This document shows positions 17,885-28,081 of a DNA stretch of 64,000 nucleotides, piece by piece. The DNA lies in contig NZ_CP060418.1 in the NCBI RefSeq assembly GCF_014298075.1, forward strand, positions 2,418,001-2,482,000. The letters run 5' to 3'. The position numbers and the translations under genes are program-made. The stretch is from Enterobacter sp. JUb54. Lineage in GTDB: Bacteria; Pseudomonadota; Gammaproteobacteria; Enterobacterales; Enterobacteriaceae. The notes under the pieces were generated by a model. The model saw nothing but the letters and a program-made list of their open reading frames with translations, searched no databases and was not told the origin of the DNA. The stretch's first letter is position 1; each line of letters begins with the position of its first letter.

Positions 17885-18921
17885 ACCAGACAACAGACCG
17901 GGCGCCCGACGGGCAGCCGTGGAATCTGATCGTCCTGCGCAATACTGGCGGGATGGTCGTTACCCTGATGGACTGGGGCGCCACGTTGCTCTCCGCGCAG
18001 GTCCCCCTGGCCGATGGCGAAGTCCGTGAAGCGCTGCTCGGCTGTGCTGTGCCGGAAGATTACACCCGTCAGGCGGCTTATCTTGGCGCCTCCGTGGGCC
18101 GCTATGCCAACCGTATCGCCAACAGCCGCTTTAGCCTTGATGGTCAGACCGTCAATCTGATCCCCTCTAACGAGGCCGGACATCAGCTGCACGGCGGGCC
18201 TGACGGCTTTGACAAGCGTCGCTGGCAAATCGTCAGCGCCGATGAACATCAGGTGCTGTTTGCTATAACCTCCGATGACGGCGATCAGGGGTTCCCGGGC
18301 AACCTGACGGCTACCGCGCACTATCGTCTTACGGAAGATAACCGCATTGCTATCGAGTATCGTGCCACGGTTGACCAGCCCTGCCCGGTTAACCTGACCA
18401 ACCACGTCTATTTCAACCTCGACGGCGGGCAAACCGACGTGCGCAACCACCTGCTGCAAATTTTCGCCGACAGCTATCTGCCGGTTGAGAGCGACGGCAT
18501 TCCCGGCGGCACGTTGCGGAATGTGACCCTGACCAGCTTTGATTTCCGCACGCCGAAAGCGGTGGCGGACGATTTCCTGCGCGATGAAGATCAGCGCAAG
18601 GTGAAGGGCTACGATCACGCCTTCCTGCTGCAGGCGAAAGGCGATGCTCGCAAGGCGGCAGCCCATGTCTGGTCACAGGATCAAAAACTGCAGATGACGG
18701 TGTATACCTCCGCCCCGGCGCTGCAGTTTTATTCCGGCAACTACCTGGGTGGCACCCCGTCGCGAACGGAGCAACCCTACGCTGACTGGCAAGGCCTGGC
18801 GCTGGAAAGTGAATTCCTGCCGGACTCACCTAACCATCCGGAATGGCCGCAACCCGACTGCGTGTTACGCCCGGGCGAGGAGTATGTCAGCCTGACGGAA
18901 TATCAGTTTATCGCCGGATAA
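17878..18921 (+). CDS. galM: Aldose 1-epimerase (mutarotase)
   Basis: Interconverts alpha and beta anomers of galactose, feeding the alpha form to GalK. 347 residues starting at GTG (17878), which overlaps the end of galK by seven bases exactly as the GTG start does in E. coli. Visible motifs: [25 protein letters not shown] (His in the sugar site), [13 protein letters not shown] (catalytic His) and [15 protein letters not shown] (catalytic Glu). Last gene of the gal operon. Confidence 0.95.
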   Translation: MLNQTTDRAPDGQPWNLIVLRNTGGMVVTLMDWGATLLSAQVPLADGEVREALLGCAVPEDYTRQAAYLGASVGRYANRIANSRFSLDGQTVNLIPSNEAGHQLHGGPDGFDKRRWQIVSADEHQVLFAITSDDGDQGFPGNLTATAHYRLTEDNRIAIEYRATVDQPCPVNLTNHVYFNLDGGQTDVRNHLLQIFADSYLPVESDGIPGGTLRNVTLTSFDFRTPKAVADDFLRDEDQRKVKGYDHAFLLQAKGDARKAAAHVWSQDQKLQMTVYTSAPALQFYSGNYLGGTPSRTEQPYADWQGLALESEFLPDSPNHPEWPQPDCVLRPGEEYVSLTEYQFIAG

Positions 18922-18927
18922 TCCCCC

Positions 18928-18953
18928 GCCCTCCTGTTGGAGGGCTTTTTTTT
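18928..18953 (+). terminator. gal operon terminator
   Basis: GCCCTCC, loop TGTT, GGAGGGC (18928-18945), followed by eight T. Confidence 0.93.
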
Positions 18954-19081
18954 GGCCTTTTCGTTGAAAAATACGCCACTTACCGACAAAAACATAACCG
19001 TCGATTTACAAGGATCTTACACTGAGCCACTATTTTCGCTATGGTTAGGGATAAGCGTTGCCGTGATGCAAATGACGGCAA

Positions 19082-19100
19082 TATAATGAGAATAGTTATC
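19082..19100 (+). promoter_or_regulatory. Fur box upstream of gpmA
   Basis: TATAATGAGAATAGTTATC matches 15 of 19 bases of the Fur consensus GATAATGATAATCATTATC. It lies 79-97 bases before the gpmA start. Fur control of gpmA is reported in E. coli. Confidence 0.75.
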
Positions 19101-19178
19101 AATCAATAAACATATGCACTACCGTTTTCGGGTCGCCTCAGGCGGCGCGGAGGATGGCGTGTATTGAGGAGTAAGTGT

Positions 19179-19931
19179 ATGGCTGTAACTAAGCTGGTAC
19201 TGGTCCGTCACGGCGAAAGCCAATGGAACAACGAAAACCGTTTCACCGGTTGGTACGATGTTGATCTGTCTGAGAAAGGCGTTGGTGAAGCAAAAGCCGC
19301 TGGTAAACTGCTGAAAGATGAAGGCTTCAGCTTCGATTTTGCTTATACCTCGGTGCTGAAACGTGCCATCCACACCCTGTGGAACGTGCTGGATGAACTG
19401 GATCAGGCCTGGCTGCCGGTTGAGAAGTCCTGGAAGCTGAACGAACGTCACTACGGTGCGCTGCAGGGTCTGAACAAAGCAGAAACCGCAGAAAAATACG
19501 GTGATGAGCAGGTTAAACAGTGGCGACGTGGCTTTGCCATCACCCCGCCAGAACTGACCAAAGACGATGAGCGTTTCCCGGGTCACGATCCGCGTTACGC
19601 GAAACTGACCGATAAAGAGCTGCCGGTCACTGAGAGCCTGGCGCTGACCATCGAGCGCGTCGTACCGTACTGGAACGAAACCATTCTGCCGCGTCTGAAA
19701 AGCGGTGAGCGCGTGATTATCGCCGCTCACGGTAACTCCCTGCGTGCCCTGGTTAAATACCTGGACAACATGGGCGAAGACGAAATCCTCGAACTGAACA
19801 TCCCGACCGGCGTACCGCTGGTTTATGAGTTCGACGAAAACTTCAAACCGATCAAACACTACTATCTGGGCAACGCGGATGAAATCGCCGCTAAAGCCGC
19901 TGCGGTAGCAAACCAGGGTAAAGCGAAGTAA
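19179..19931 (+). CDS. gpmA: 2,3-bisphosphoglycerate-dependent phosphoglycerate mutase
   Basis: Glycolytic interconversion of 3- and 2-phosphoglycerate via a phospho-histidine. 250 residues as in E. coli. [12 protein letters not shown] carries the catalytic His-11; [14 protein letters not shown] the acid Glu; and [15 protein letters not shown] the second catalytic His. The ATG at 19179 has GAGGAGTAAG as ribosome-binding site; an upstream open extension of five codons is not supported. Monocistronic between the Fur box and a bidirectional terminator. Confidence 0.97.
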   Translation: MAVTKLVLVRHGESQWNNENRFTGWYDVDLSEKGVGEAKAAGKLLKDEGFSFDFAYTSVLKRAIHTLWNVLDELDQAWLPVEKSWKLNERHYGALQGLNKAETAEKYGDEQVKQWRRGFAITPPELTKDDERFPGHDPRYAKLTDKELPVTESLALTIERVVPYWNETILPRLKSGERVIIAAHGNSLRALVKYLDNMGEDEILELNIPTGVPLVYEFDENFKPIKHYYLGNADEIAAKAAAVANQGKAK

Positions 19932-19947
19932 TCGTCGCTGGCTCCCA

Positions 19948-19981
19948 TAAAAAAAGCGTGGATTCGTCCACGCTTTTTTAT
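19948..19981. terminator. Bidirectional terminator between gpmA and aroG
   Basis: GCGTGGA, loop TTCG, TCCACGC (19956-19973) is flanked by an A-run on the left and a T-run on the right, so it can serve both convergent genes. Confidence 0.93.
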
Positions 19982-20020
19982 TTGCCCGCCGTTATTGCCG
20001 CCGGGCGATAGTCAAAACGA

Positions 20021-21073
20021 TTAACCGCGACGGGCTTTTACCGCTTCCGCCAGCTGGCGCAGGATGGTATCGGTATCTTCCCAGCCAATACAGGCGTCGG
20101 TGACGCTTTTGCCGTAGGTCAGCGGCTCACCGCTTTCCAGGCTCTGGCTGCCTTCCACCAGGTGGCTTTCAATCATCACACCCATAATCGCCTGTTCGCC
20201 GTTGGCAACCTGCTGGCAAACGTCCGCCCCCACTTCCATCTGCTTTTTAAACTGCTTGCTGGAGTTCGCGTGGCTGAAATCGATCATGATCTGCGATGGC
20301 AGACCGGCTTTTGCCAGCCCGACTTTCACTTCAGCCACATGCTTCGCGCTGTAGTTCGGCTCTTTACCGCCGCGCAGGATGATATGGCAATCACTGTTCC
20401 CGCTGGTGTTCACAATCGCTGAGTGACCCCATTTGGTCACCGACAGGAAGCAGTGCGGCGCACCGGCGGCGTTAATCGCGTCGATAGCGACCTTAATCGT
20501 GCCGTCCGTACCGTTTTTAAAACCAACCGGGCAGGACAGGCCTGAAGAGAGTTCACGATGCACCTGAGATTCGGTGGTACGCGCGCCGATGGCGCCCCAG
20601 CTCATCAGGTCGGCAACGTACTGCGGGGTGATCATATCGAGGAACTCACCCGCCGCAGGCAGGCCGCTGTCGTTAATCTCCAGCAGCAGCTTACGAGCAA
20701 TACGCAGACCGTCGTTGATGCGGAAGCTGTTATCCATATGCGGATCGTTAATCAGCCCTTTCCAGCCCACCGTGGTACGCGGCTTTTCAAAGTAGACGCG
20801 CATTACGACTTCCAGTTCGCCTTTCAGCTCTTCCCGAAGCGCCAGCAGGCGTTCCGCATACTCTTTCGCCGCGGCGGGATCGTGAATTGAGCATGGGCCA
20901 ATCACCACCAGCAAACGATCGTCATTGCCTTTCAGGATCTGATGGATCGCTTTGCGTGCGTGTGCCACGGTGTTAGCAGCATTTTCGGTAGCGGGGAATT
21001 TTTCCAGGAGCGCAACGGGAGGTAATAATTCGTTGATCTCTTTAATACGTAAATCGTCGTTCTGATAATTCAT
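20021..21073 (-). CDS. aroG: Phe-sensitive 3-deoxy-7-phosphoheptulonate (DAHP) synthase
   Basis: First committed step of aromatic amino-acid synthesis: condenses phosphoenolpyruvate and erythrose 4-phosphate. 350 residues, start MNYQNDDLRIKEINELLPP, as E. coli AroG. Motifs: VVIGPCSIHDP (metal Cys), FEKPRTTVGWKGLINDP and DFSHANSSKQ. Identity as the AroG isozyme follows from the N-terminal feedback region, length and synteny with gpmA and zitB. A perfect TyrR box is upstream. Confidence 0.96.
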   Translation of the reverse strand: MNYQNDDLRIKEINELLPPVALLEKFPATENAANTVAHARKAIHQILKGNDDRLLVVIGPCSIHDPAAAKEYAERLLALREELKGELEVVMRVYFEKPRTTVGWKGLINDPHMDNSFRINDGLRIARKLLLEINDSGLPAAGEFLDMITPQYVADLMSWGAIGARTTESQVHRELSSGLSCPVGFKNGTDGTIKVAIDAINAAGAPHCFLSVTKWGHSAIVNTSGNSDCHIILRGGKEPNYSAKHVAEVKVGLAKAGLPSQIMIDFSHANSSKQFKKQMEVGADVCQQVANGEQAIMGVMIESHLVEGSQSLESGEPLTYGKSVTDACIGWEDTDTILRQLAEAVKARRG

Positions 21074-21143
21074 TTTATTTCCAGCGTTGCCATACTTAAT
21101 CAATTGAGTGCAATGCTTTCAATCTAACTCGCCGCCAGAAAAG

Positions 21144-21161
21144 TGTAAACTGGATTTTACA
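21144..21161 (-). promoter_or_regulatory. TyrR box of aroG
   Basis: TGTAAA-CTGGAT-TTTACA is a perfect TyrR palindrome (TGTAAA-N6-TTTACA), 71-88 bases upstream of the aroG start. Confidence 0.9.
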
Positions 21162-21380
21162 GTCAGCACATTAATTCACTGATTAAATAGAAAAAAACAA
21201 TACAAACAGTAAGAATTAGCGAAAAACAAAGCGCATAATCAGTAACAAACACTACAAATGACGCGTGAATAAATATTATATATCGCCTATTTAACGTCAT
21301 CACACAATCATGCTTCCTGGCCCGCTGTTTTCACTATTTTATCGTGCCAGACTGTTCGGAAAGCCCGCCACGCATCACCG
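21162..21380. other. AT-rich aroG-zitB spacer
   Basis: Non-coding and AT-rich between the TyrR box and the ERIC element. No gene, tRNA or terminator was recognised; it may hold the zitB control region. Confidence 0.5.
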
Positions 21381-21508
21381 ATATACCCAAAATAATTCGA
21401 GCTGCTTGTAGGCGACAAGGCCGTGAATCCTCAGGAACTTACTCAAGTAAGTGACTGGGGTGAACGGATACAGCCAACACCCAAGCAACGTGAAGAATGA
21501 AGGGGATA
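21381..21508. repeat. ERIC (IRU) repeat upstream of zitB
   Basis: ATATACCCAAAATAATTCGA at the left, core GTGAATCCTCAGGAACTTAC and AAGTAAGTGACTGGGGTGA, AGCCAACACC and a degraded right arm. At about 128 bp it is full-length. It ends 87 bases before the zitB ATG. Confidence 0.88.
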
Positions 21509-21595
21509 GTACGGGCTGATGGAATCGACGCATAATTACCGCTAATCTGTCAGCAGATCGGATACTCACTGATAACATAATGACAGGATGCTTCG

Positions 21596-22534
21596 ATGGC
21601 CCACGCTCATACCCCTTCGCAGACCACGGATAACGGTAACGAAAAACGTCTGCTTCAGGCTTTCATCGTCACCGCCGGCTTTATGATTATTGAAGCCATT
21701 GGCGGCGTCGTTTCTGGTTCTCTGGCGCTGCTGGCCGATGCCGGTCATATGCTGACCGATTCAGCCGCCCTGCTGTTTGCGCTGCTGGCAGTGCGCTTCG
21801 CCAGTCGCCCTCCCAACACCCGCCATACCTTCGGCTGGTTGCGCCTGACCACTCTGGCGGCTTTCGTTAACGCTATTGCGCTGGTGGCGATCACCATCCT
21901 GATTGTCTGGGAAGCGATTCAGCGTTTCAACCATCCGCAGCCGGTAGCGGGCACCGCCATGATGGTGATCGCCGTGGCCGGCTTGCTGGCAAATATCCTG
22001 GCATTCTGGATCCTCCATCGCGGTAGCGAGGAGCGAAATCTCAACGTGCGCGCCGCCGCACTACACGTTCTGGGCGACCTGCTGGGGTCGGTCGGGGCCA
22101 TCGTCGCCGCCATCGTGATTATCACCACCGGCTGGACGCCGATTGACCCGATACTGTCGGTGCTGGTGTCGTGTCTGGTGCTGCGCAGCGCCTGGCGGCT
22201 GTTGCAGGAAAGTATGAACGAACTGCTGGAAGGGGCGCCGCGCTCGCTGGATGTCGAGGGGCTGAAGCGGGATTTACGCCGCTCCGTTGCTGAAGTCCGC
22301 GACGTTCATCATGTTCACGTCTGGCTGGTTGGCGAAAAAACGGTGATGACACTGCATGTTCAGGTGGTTCCCCCGCACGATCACGACGCCTTGCTGAACC
22401 GCATTCAGGAGTTTTTACATCACAAATATGCGATTGAGCATGTGACCGTGCAGATGGAGTATCAGCCCTGCAGCGGCCCGGAATGCCGTCTTAACATGAC
22501 GCACGCCGGGCATGAGCATCACCACCATCACTAA
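21596..22534 (+). CDS. zitB: Zinc efflux transporter ZitB (CDF family)
   Basis: Inner-membrane cation diffusion facilitator exporting Zn2+ in exchange for protons. 312 residues, six transmembrane segments. The transport-site motifs are [12 protein letters not shown] in TM2 and [11 protein letters not shown] in TM5 (His-Asp pairs). The cytoplasmic C-terminal domain is [24 protein letters not shown]. The N-terminus (AHAHTP) and C-terminus ([10 protein letters not shown]) are His-rich, as usual. Its last four bases overlap the end of the convergent pnuC. Confidence 0.95.
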   Translation: MAHAHTPSQTTDNGNEKRLLQAFIVTAGFMIIEAIGGVVSGSLALLADAGHMLTDSAALLFALLAVRFASRPPNTRHTFGWLRLTTLAAFVNAIALVAITILIVWEAIQRFNHPQPVAGTAMMVIAVAGLLANILAFWILHRGSEERNLNVRAAALHVLGDLLGSVGAIVAAIVIITTGWTPIDPILSVLVSCLVLRSAWRLLQESMNELLEGAPRSLDVEGLKRDLRRSVAEVRDVHHVHVWLVGEKTVMTLHVQVVPPHDHDALLNRIQEFLHHKYAIEHVTVQMEYQPCSGPECRLNMTHAGHEHHHHH

Positions 22535-23250
22535 CGAGAAAACGCGTGAGAACCTCGCTCACGCGCGCTGTTCATCCACATCCGGCTACCGTTGAGGGCA
22601 ATGAAGGTCAGCAGCAGGTATTCCAGCGACATCGCGTAGACGCCCTGAAGCGCAAAGATCACCACGCTGATGATGTTGATGATCACCCACAGTAGCCAGT
22701 TCTCGACATATTTGCGGGTCATTAAAATCATTGCCGCAATCGACAGTACCATCATGCAGGAGTCCCAGAACGGGAAGGCGTCCGGCTGTAGATCCGGCAT
22801 CGTAACCTGCAGCCCCAGCCCCTGCATCAGCGTGACCGCAATCCGCGTCAGGAACGCGAAGACCGGGTTAATGAATACCGTCATCAAGCCAATGGCCACA
22901 ACGCAGGCCGTCAGCCAGCCCAGCGCCTTCGGCAAAGGCAGCCAGCGAATCTGCAGCTCGGCTTCATGATTGCTGGTCTGACGGGACCAGGCGTACCAGC
23001 CGTACACGTTGGCCGCGAAGAAAAACACCTGCAGCAGCAGGCTGGCATACAGCTGAATCTGGAAGAAAATAATGGCAAACAGGGTGACGTTGATCAGCCC
23101 GAAAGCATAGTTGCTGATCTTTTCCAGGCTCGCCAGCCAGATACACAGCAGCCCGGCAACCGTACCGACCGCTTCAATCCATGATAAGTCGTATCCCCCG
23201 GCACCGATGGGTATGTGCACCAGGATGTTCTGTGTACTAAAAAAGTCCAT
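22531..23250 (-). CDS. pnuC: Nicotinamide riboside transporter PnuC
   Basis: Inner-membrane facilitator for nicotinamide riboside uptake in NAD salvage. 239 residues as in E. coli, about seven transmembrane helices of the SWEET-like PnuC fold. [13 protein letters not shown]-type sequence ([17 protein letters not shown]) and [11 protein letters not shown] mark the family. It lies 36 bases downstream of nadA, and both probably share the NadR-controlled promoter. An 8-bp inverted repeat CGCGTGAG/CTCACGCG at 22543-22565 lies in its last codons. Confidence 0.94.
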   Translation of the reverse strand: MDFFSTQNILVHIPIGAGGYDLSWIEAVGTVAGLLCIWLASLEKISNYAFGLINVTLFAIIFFQIQLYASLLLQVFFFAANVYGWYAWSRQTSNHEAELQIRWLPLPKALGWLTACVVAIGLMTVFINPVFAFLTRIAVTLMQGLGLQVTMPDLQPDAFPFWDSCMMVLSIAAMILMTRKYVENWLLWVIINIISVVIFALQGVYAMSLEYLLLTFIALNGSRMWMNSARERGSHAFSR

Positions 23251-23286
23251 ATTTTCCCCGAACCGTATTGATGATGTGTTAAACCC

Positions 23287-24330
23287 CTATCCCCGTAGTG
23301 TAGCGGCAAAATCCAACATTCTGTTAAGCGGAATTAATGCACCGGCGCGCAGCGTTTCATCCACATGGATTTCATGCTCCTTGCCCCCACGCTCCAGCCC
23401 TTCAGCAATGGCTTTCAGGCCGTTCATTGCCATCCACGGACAGTGGGCGCAGCTGCGACAGGTTGCCCCCTCACCTGCCGTCGGCGCTTCCAGCAGTTCT
23501 TTATCCGGGACGGCCTGCTGCATTTTGTAGAAGATCCCGCGGTCGGTAGCCACAATGAGCTGGCGCTGCGGCAGGGTTTTCGCGGCGTTAATCAGCTGGC
23601 TGGTCGAACCTACCGCGTCCGCCATATCCACGATCGACTGCGGTGACTCCGGGTGCACCAGAATAGCGGCATCGGGATACAACGCTTTCATCCGCGTCAG
23701 CGCCTGGGTTTTAAACTCATCATGCACAATACAGGCGCCCTGCCAGCACAGTACGTCGGCACCGGTCTGTTTTTGCACGTAATTACCCAGATGACGGTCC
23801 GGCGCCCAAATAATTTTTTCGCCCAAACTATCAAGATGCTCAATCAGTTCCACCGCAATGCTTGAGGTCACCACCCAATCGGCGCGTGCTTTGACCGCCG
23901 CGGAGGTATTGGCGTAGACCACGACGGTGCGGTCCGGGTGCGCATCGCAAAACGCGGAAAACTCCTCAATCGGACAGCCGAGATCCAGTGAACACTCGGC
24001 ATGTAAGGTTGGCATCAGGATCGTTTTTTCCGGGCTGAGGATTTTTGCCGTCTCTCCCATAAAGCGAACTCCGGCGACCAACAGCGTTGATGCCTGGTGA
24101 CGGGCGCCGAACCGGGCCATCTCCAGCGAGTCAGAGATGCACCCGCCGGTCTCCTCTGCCAGTTGCTGAATTTCCGGGTCGGTATAATAGTGGGCAACCA
24201 TGACCGCATCACGTTCACGCAGCAGACGTTTAATCTTTTCACGATAAAAGTGTTTTTCGTCGCGGCTGAGTGGCAACGGTTTGGGCGGAAAAGGATAAAT
24301 CGCCGTTTCAGGGTCAAACATTACGCTCAT
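23287..24330 (-). CDS. nadA: Quinolinate synthase NadA
   Basis: [4Fe-4S] enzyme that condenses iminoaspartate (from NadB) with dihydroxyacetone phosphate to quinolinate, the de novo NAD precursor. 347 residues as in E. coli. The three cluster Cys regions are visible: [25 protein letters not shown] and [28 protein letters not shown] near residue 43 is part of the substrate site. First gene of nadA-pnuC. Confidence 0.96.
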   Translation of the reverse strand: MSVMFDPETAIYPFPPKPLPLSRDEKHFYREKIKRLLRERDAVMVAHYYTDPEIQQLAEETGGCISDSLEMARFGARHQASTLLVAGVRFMGETAKILSPEKTILMPTLHAECSLDLGCPIEEFSAFCDAHPDRTVVVYANTSAAVKARADWVVTSSIAVELIEHLDSLGEKIIWAPDRHLGNYVQKQTGADVLCWQGACIVHDEFKTQALTRMKALYPDAAILVHPESPQSIVDMADAVGSTSQLINAAKTLPQRQLIVATDRGIFYKMQQAVPDKELLEAPTAGEGATCRSCAHCPWMAMNGLKAIAEGLERGGKEHEIHVDETLRAGALIPLNRMLDFAATLRG

Positions 24331-24403
24331 CTTGCAATCTCGTTTTACTGGCTTAACGAAAAAACCGTTAATATGCCAGAAGACGGCATAGCGACGGTTG
24401 TGG

Positions 24404-24421
24404 TGTTTTATATGCTAAACA
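24404..24421 (-). promoter_or_regulatory. NadR box of nadA-pnuC
   Basis: TGTTTT-ATATGC-TAAACA matches 11 of 12 informative bases of the NadR palindrome TGTTTA-N6-TAAACA, 74-91 bases before nadA. Confidence 0.85.
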
Positions 24422-24519
24422 AGATAACGGATTGTACAGAAAATGTCGTGTGGAATTTGCTGTCAGCCAGAGGCTACGGCAGGAGGATAAGCATGTGACG
24501 GGAGAAAGCGGCGCATAGC

Positions 24520-24547
24520 AAAAAGGCGCCTTTAGGGCGCCTTTTTA
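24520..24547 (-). terminator. tRNA operon terminator
   Basis: AGGCGCC, loop of five, GGCGCCT (24524-24542), with a T-run on the minus-strand side just beyond the last tRNA. The symmetric A/T flanks mean it could act in both directions. Confidence 0.85.
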
Positions 24548-24550
24548 CAT

Positions 24551-24626
24551 TGGTGGGTCGTGCAGGATTCGAACCTGCGACCAATTGATTAAAAGTCAAC
24601 TGCTCTACCAACTGAGCTAACGACCC
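24551..24626 (-). tRNA. tRNA-Lys (anticodon UUU)
   Basis: A 76-nt cloverleaf with genome-encoded CCA; the minus strand starts GGGTCGTTAGCTCAGTTGG, anticodon loop GACTTTTAATC, T-arm GTTCGAATC. Last gene of the operon; identical to the other three Lys copies. Confidence 0.97.
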
Positions 24627-24756
24627 CTTTCGGGATTTGATGCTTTAATTATTCAGGATGGTGGGTCGTGCAGGATGACTCGGCTTTGCCTCGCCCTACG
24701 GGCCGTTGCTGTGCAACGTTATCCTTCACGTTTAACATCAACATTCGATGTTAAAT
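24627..24756 (-). other. tRNA operon spacer with a tRNA-Lys 3' fragment
   Basis: TGGTGGGTCGTGCAGGAT at 24659-24676 is the exact complement of the last 18 nt of the neighbouring tRNA-Lys genes (acceptor, CCA and part of the T arm), but the rest of a tRNA is absent. It is followed by an unrelated GC-rich stretch with the hairpin CGTTGCTGTGCAACG. Another inverted repeat, TTTAACATC/GATGTTAAA, lies at 24731-24755. Confidence 0.8.
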
Positions 24757-24832
24757 TGGTGGGTCGTGCAGGATTCGAACCTGCGACCAATTGATTAAAA
24801 GTCAACTGCTCTACCAACTGAGCTAACGACCC
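24757..24832 (-). tRNA. tRNA-Lys (anticodon UUU)
   Basis: A 76-nt cloverleaf with encoded CCA, identical in sequence to the copy at 24551. Confidence 0.97.
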
Positions 24833-24879
24833 GCTCGGGTACAACCTGAATTATTCTTCACTCGTCACCAATCAAAAAT

Positions 24880-24955
24880 TGGTGGGTCGTGCAGGATTCG
24901 AACCTGCGACCAATTGATTAAAAGTCAACTGCTCTACCAACTGAGCTAACGACCC
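24880..24955 (-). tRNA. tRNA-Lys (anticodon UUU)
   Basis: A 76-nt cloverleaf with encoded CCA, identical to the other Lys copies; only three bases separate it from the Val gene. Confidence 0.97.
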
Positions 24956-24958
24956 GAG

Positions 24959-25034
24959 TGGTGGGTGATGACGGGATCGAACCGCCGACCCCCTCCTTGT
25001 AAGGGAGGTGCTCTCCCAGCTGAGCTAATCACCC
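24959..25034 (-). tRNA. tRNA-Val (anticodon UAC)
   Basis: A 76-nt cloverleaf with encoded CCA; the minus strand starts GGGTGATTAGCTCAGCTGG and the anticodon loop is CCTTACAAG. Confidence 0.97.
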
Positions 25035-25061
25035 GATACTACGCTGGATACTGCTAATTAG

Positions 25062-25137
25062 TGGTGGGTCGTGCAGGATTCGAACCTGCGACCAATTGAT
25101 TAAAAGTCAACTGCTCTACCAACTGAGCTAACGACCC
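25062..25137 (-). tRNA. tRNA-Lys (anticodon UUU)
   Basis: First gene of the tRNA operon, 76 nt with encoded CCA. Compared with E. coli K-12 (lysT-valT-lysW-valZ-lysYZQ, seven genes) this cluster has only five. Confidence 0.97.
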
Positions 25138-25188
25138 ACTTTTTTTGCCGCTTCAGGCTTGTTCGATATCCCTTGGCAACGGCGGCAT

Positions 25189-25216
25189 ATATTACTGATT
25201 TAAGAATTCAGCGCAA
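25189..25216 (-). promoter_or_regulatory. Candidate tRNA operon promoter
   Basis: On the minus strand TTGCGC (25216-25211), a 16-bp spacer and TAATAT (25194-25189), followed by a GC-rich discriminator GCCGCC as expected for stringently controlled stable RNA promoters. Confidence 0.55.
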
Positions 25217-25299
25217 CAAGTATTTCGATAAAAAACATCTGACTGCTTAGGATTCACGCGACAAGACCAGAAATAATGCGATTTCTGGTCATGCCATAA

Positions 25300-26091
25300 T
25301 CATCCCAGCGCGTTAAGACGTTTCTGAGCTTGTTTTGCACCATCGGTGCCGGGAAATTTACTCACGACCTGCTGGTAGACGGCTTTTGCCTTCGCCGTAT
25401 CCCCTTTGTCCTGCATGATCACGCCAACCTTAAACATCGCATCTGGCGCTTTAGGGGATTTCGGGTAATTTTTCACCACGGAAGCAAAATAGTACGCGGC
25501 ATCGTCCTTTTTCCCCTTATTGTAATTCAACTGACCGAGCCAGTAGTTGGCGTTCGGCTGATATGTTGAATCCGGGTACTGTTTAACGAAAGTCTGAAAT
25601 GCCGCCATCGCGTCATCCTGGCGCGAAGGATCCTTCACCAGCGCAATCGCCGCGTTGTAATCAGTATTGGCATCACCGCTCGACGCCGGAGCGCCTGAGG
25701 AGGCTGCTGGCGCCGCTGTAGCTGCTGCTGCGCCCTGATCACCCGCAGACGATGAGGTCTGGGCACCTGCTGCTGCACCGCCGCTACCAAGCGCGTCGAT
25801 TTGTAGCAGGATTTGTTTCTGGCGTTCAACAACCTGATTCAACTGATACTGGCTTTCCTGAATCTGACCGCGCAGGGAATCAATATCATTTTGGTTATCG
25901 GAGAGCTGTTGTTGAAGTTGGGTTAAAAGCTGGCTGTGAGCGTTAGAAATACGCTCGAGCTGAGTGACGCGGTCTTCGACCGAGCCAGAGCCGACACTAC
26001 TGATTGGCGCCTGAGCAAAAGCGGCCCAGGGGGCCGCTATGCCAACCAGTAACGACAGACTCAACAGATGATGTCTGAAGTTACTGCTCAT
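25300..26091 (-). CDS. cpoB: CpoB (YbgF), cell-division coordinator of Tol-Pal and PBP1B
   Basis: Periplasmic protein of 263 residues. Signal peptide to about residue 26 (cut after AFA), then a coiled-coil trimerisation segment (VEDRVTQLERISNAHSQLLTQLQQQLSDNQNDI), a low-complexity Ala/Ser linker, and C-terminal TPR repeats (DYNAAIALVKDP, YPDSTYQPNANYWLGQLNYNKGKKDDAAYYFASVVKNYPKSPKAPDAMFKVGVIMQ). It links outer-membrane constriction with septal peptidoglycan synthesis. Last gene of the tol-pal operon, nine bases after pal. Confidence 0.95.
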   Translation of the reverse strand: MSSNFRHHLLSLSLLVGIAAPWAAFAQAPISSVGSGSVEDRVTQLERISNAHSQLLTQLQQQLSDNQNDIDSLRGQIQESQYQLNQVVERQKQILLQIDALGSGGAAAGAQTSSSAGDQGAAAATAAPAASSGAPASSGDANTDYNAAIALVKDPSRQDDAMAAFQTFVKQYPDSTYQPNANYWLGQLNYNKGKKDDAAYYFASVVKNYPKSPKAPDAMFKVGVIMQDKGDTAKAKAVYQQVVSKFPGTDGAKQAQKRLNALG

Positions 26092-26100
26092 GCAATTCTC

Positions 26101-26649
<549 letters not shown>

Positions 26650-26659
26650 TTATTTATTA

Positions 26660-27952
26660 TCACAGATACGGAGACCAGGCAGGGAATTTGACCTGTCCAT
26701 CAGTCGCCGGAAGACGCGCTTTGAAACGCCCATCTGTAGAAACCAGATTCAGCACGGATCCCATCCCCTGAGAAGAGCTGTAGATTACCATAGTGCCGTT
26801 AGGTGCCAGACTTGGCGTTTCATCCAGGAACGTTGACGACAAAACTTGTACGCCACCCGCTACCAGATCTTGTTTGGCAATGTGCTGCTGACCGCTGGCC
26901 GAGCTCACCATTACCATAAATTTACCATCGCTGCTGACATCCGCATCCTGGTTCTGAGAACCTTCCCAGGAGATACGCTGCGGAGTACCGCCGCCGATGC
27001 TGACTTTGTACACCTGCGGACGACCGGCCTGGTCAGACGTAAAGGCCAGGTTTTGGCTGTCCGGGAACCAGGTTGGTTCGGTGTTGTTGCTGCGACCGGT
27101 GGTGATCTGACGAATCTGACCAGAGCCCAGTTCCATCACATACAGCTGCAGGCTACCGGTTTTTGACAGCGCAAATGCCAGTTTAGAACCGTCCGGCGAG
27201 AAGGCCGGTGCCCCGTTATGCTGCGGGAAAGAGGCAATCTGACGCACCGCGCCGTTAGCCAGCGTCTGCACAACCAGCGCTGAACGACCGCTTTCGAAGG
27301 TCACGTAAGCCAGTTTAGAACCGTCCGGAGACCATGCCGGAGACATCAGCGGCTGCGGTGAACGGTGAACGGTGAACTGGTTGTAGCCATCGTAGTCAGA
27401 GACGCGCAGTTCGTACGGGAACTGGCCGCCGTTGGTCTGCACCACGTAGGCAATACGAGTACGGAACGCACCCTTAATAGAAGTCAGCTTCTCAAATACC
27501 GCGTCGCTGGCGGTGTGAGCCGCATAGCGCAGGTACTGTTTAGTGACCTTATAAGAGTTTTGCGCCAGAATCGTCCCCGGAGCACCGCCGGTATCGACCA
27601 GCTGGTACGCTACGTTGTACGAGCCATCCGGGTTACCAGTCACCTGACCAACCACGACTGCATCGATACCCAGCGCAGACCATGCCGCCGGCTGCACTTC
27701 TTGTGCAGTACCCGGTTGCTGAGGCAGACGCGAGCGATCCAGTGGGTTGAACTTACCGCTGTTACGCAGGTCAGCCGCCACGACACCGCCAATATCTTCA
27801 GGCGCAGCACCCGGCCCAGCCCACTGGAACGGCACAACGCCGATCGGGCGTGCCGAGTCCACCCCTTGGGTGATCTCGATACGTACTTCTGCGTGCAGCA
27901 CTGCCGCCCACAGCATTAAAAAACCAAATGCTACTCGTAATGCCTGCTTCAT
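26660..27952 (-). CDS. tolB: Tol-Pal system protein TolB
   Basis: Periplasmic 430-residue protein with signal peptide [21 protein letters not shown] (mature start EVRIEITQG). An N-terminal alpha/beta domain is followed by a six-bladed beta-propeller with [32 protein letters not shown] and [16 protein letters not shown] repeats, which bind Pal. The second of two adjacent ATG codons (27952) is chosen because the AGGGAG site is then at normal spacing; the first gives one extra Met. Confidence 0.95.
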   Translation of the reverse strand: MKQALRVAFGFLMLWAAVLHAEVRIEITQGVDSARPIGVVPFQWAGPGAAPEDIGGVVAADLRNSGKFNPLDRSRLPQQPGTAQEVQPAAWSALGIDAVVVGQVTGNPDGSYNVAYQLVDTGGAPGTILAQNSYKVTKQYLRYAAHTASDAVFEKLTSIKGAFRTRIAYVVQTNGGQFPYELRVSDYDGYNQFTVHRSPQPLMSPAWSPDGSKLAYVTFESGRSALVVQTLANGAVRQIASFPQHNGAPAFSPDGSKLAFALSKTGSLQLYVMELGSGQIRQITTGRSNNTEPTWFPDSQNLAFTSDQAGRPQVYKVSIGGGTPQRISWEGSQNQDADVSSDGKFMVMVSSASGQQHIAKQDLVAGGVQVLSSTFLDETPSLAPNGTMVIYSSSQGMGSVLNLVSTDGRFKARLPATDGQVKFPAWSPYL

Positions 27953-28081
27953 CATATCTCCCTTATCCGGGCGGAAAGCCCACGATAATTTAGCAGAATG
28001 TTAACAAACTCAAATATACAAAACTACCAAAACCCAGTGACTACCATAGATTGTTTTGCCCCGCTTGCACGGGGAAAATCA

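Noticed and set aside
24551-25137. Regularly spaced near-identical repeats that look like a CRISPR array
   Set aside because: The repeats are complete 76-nt tRNA genes with unequal spacers; no CRISPR repeat or cas gene is present.
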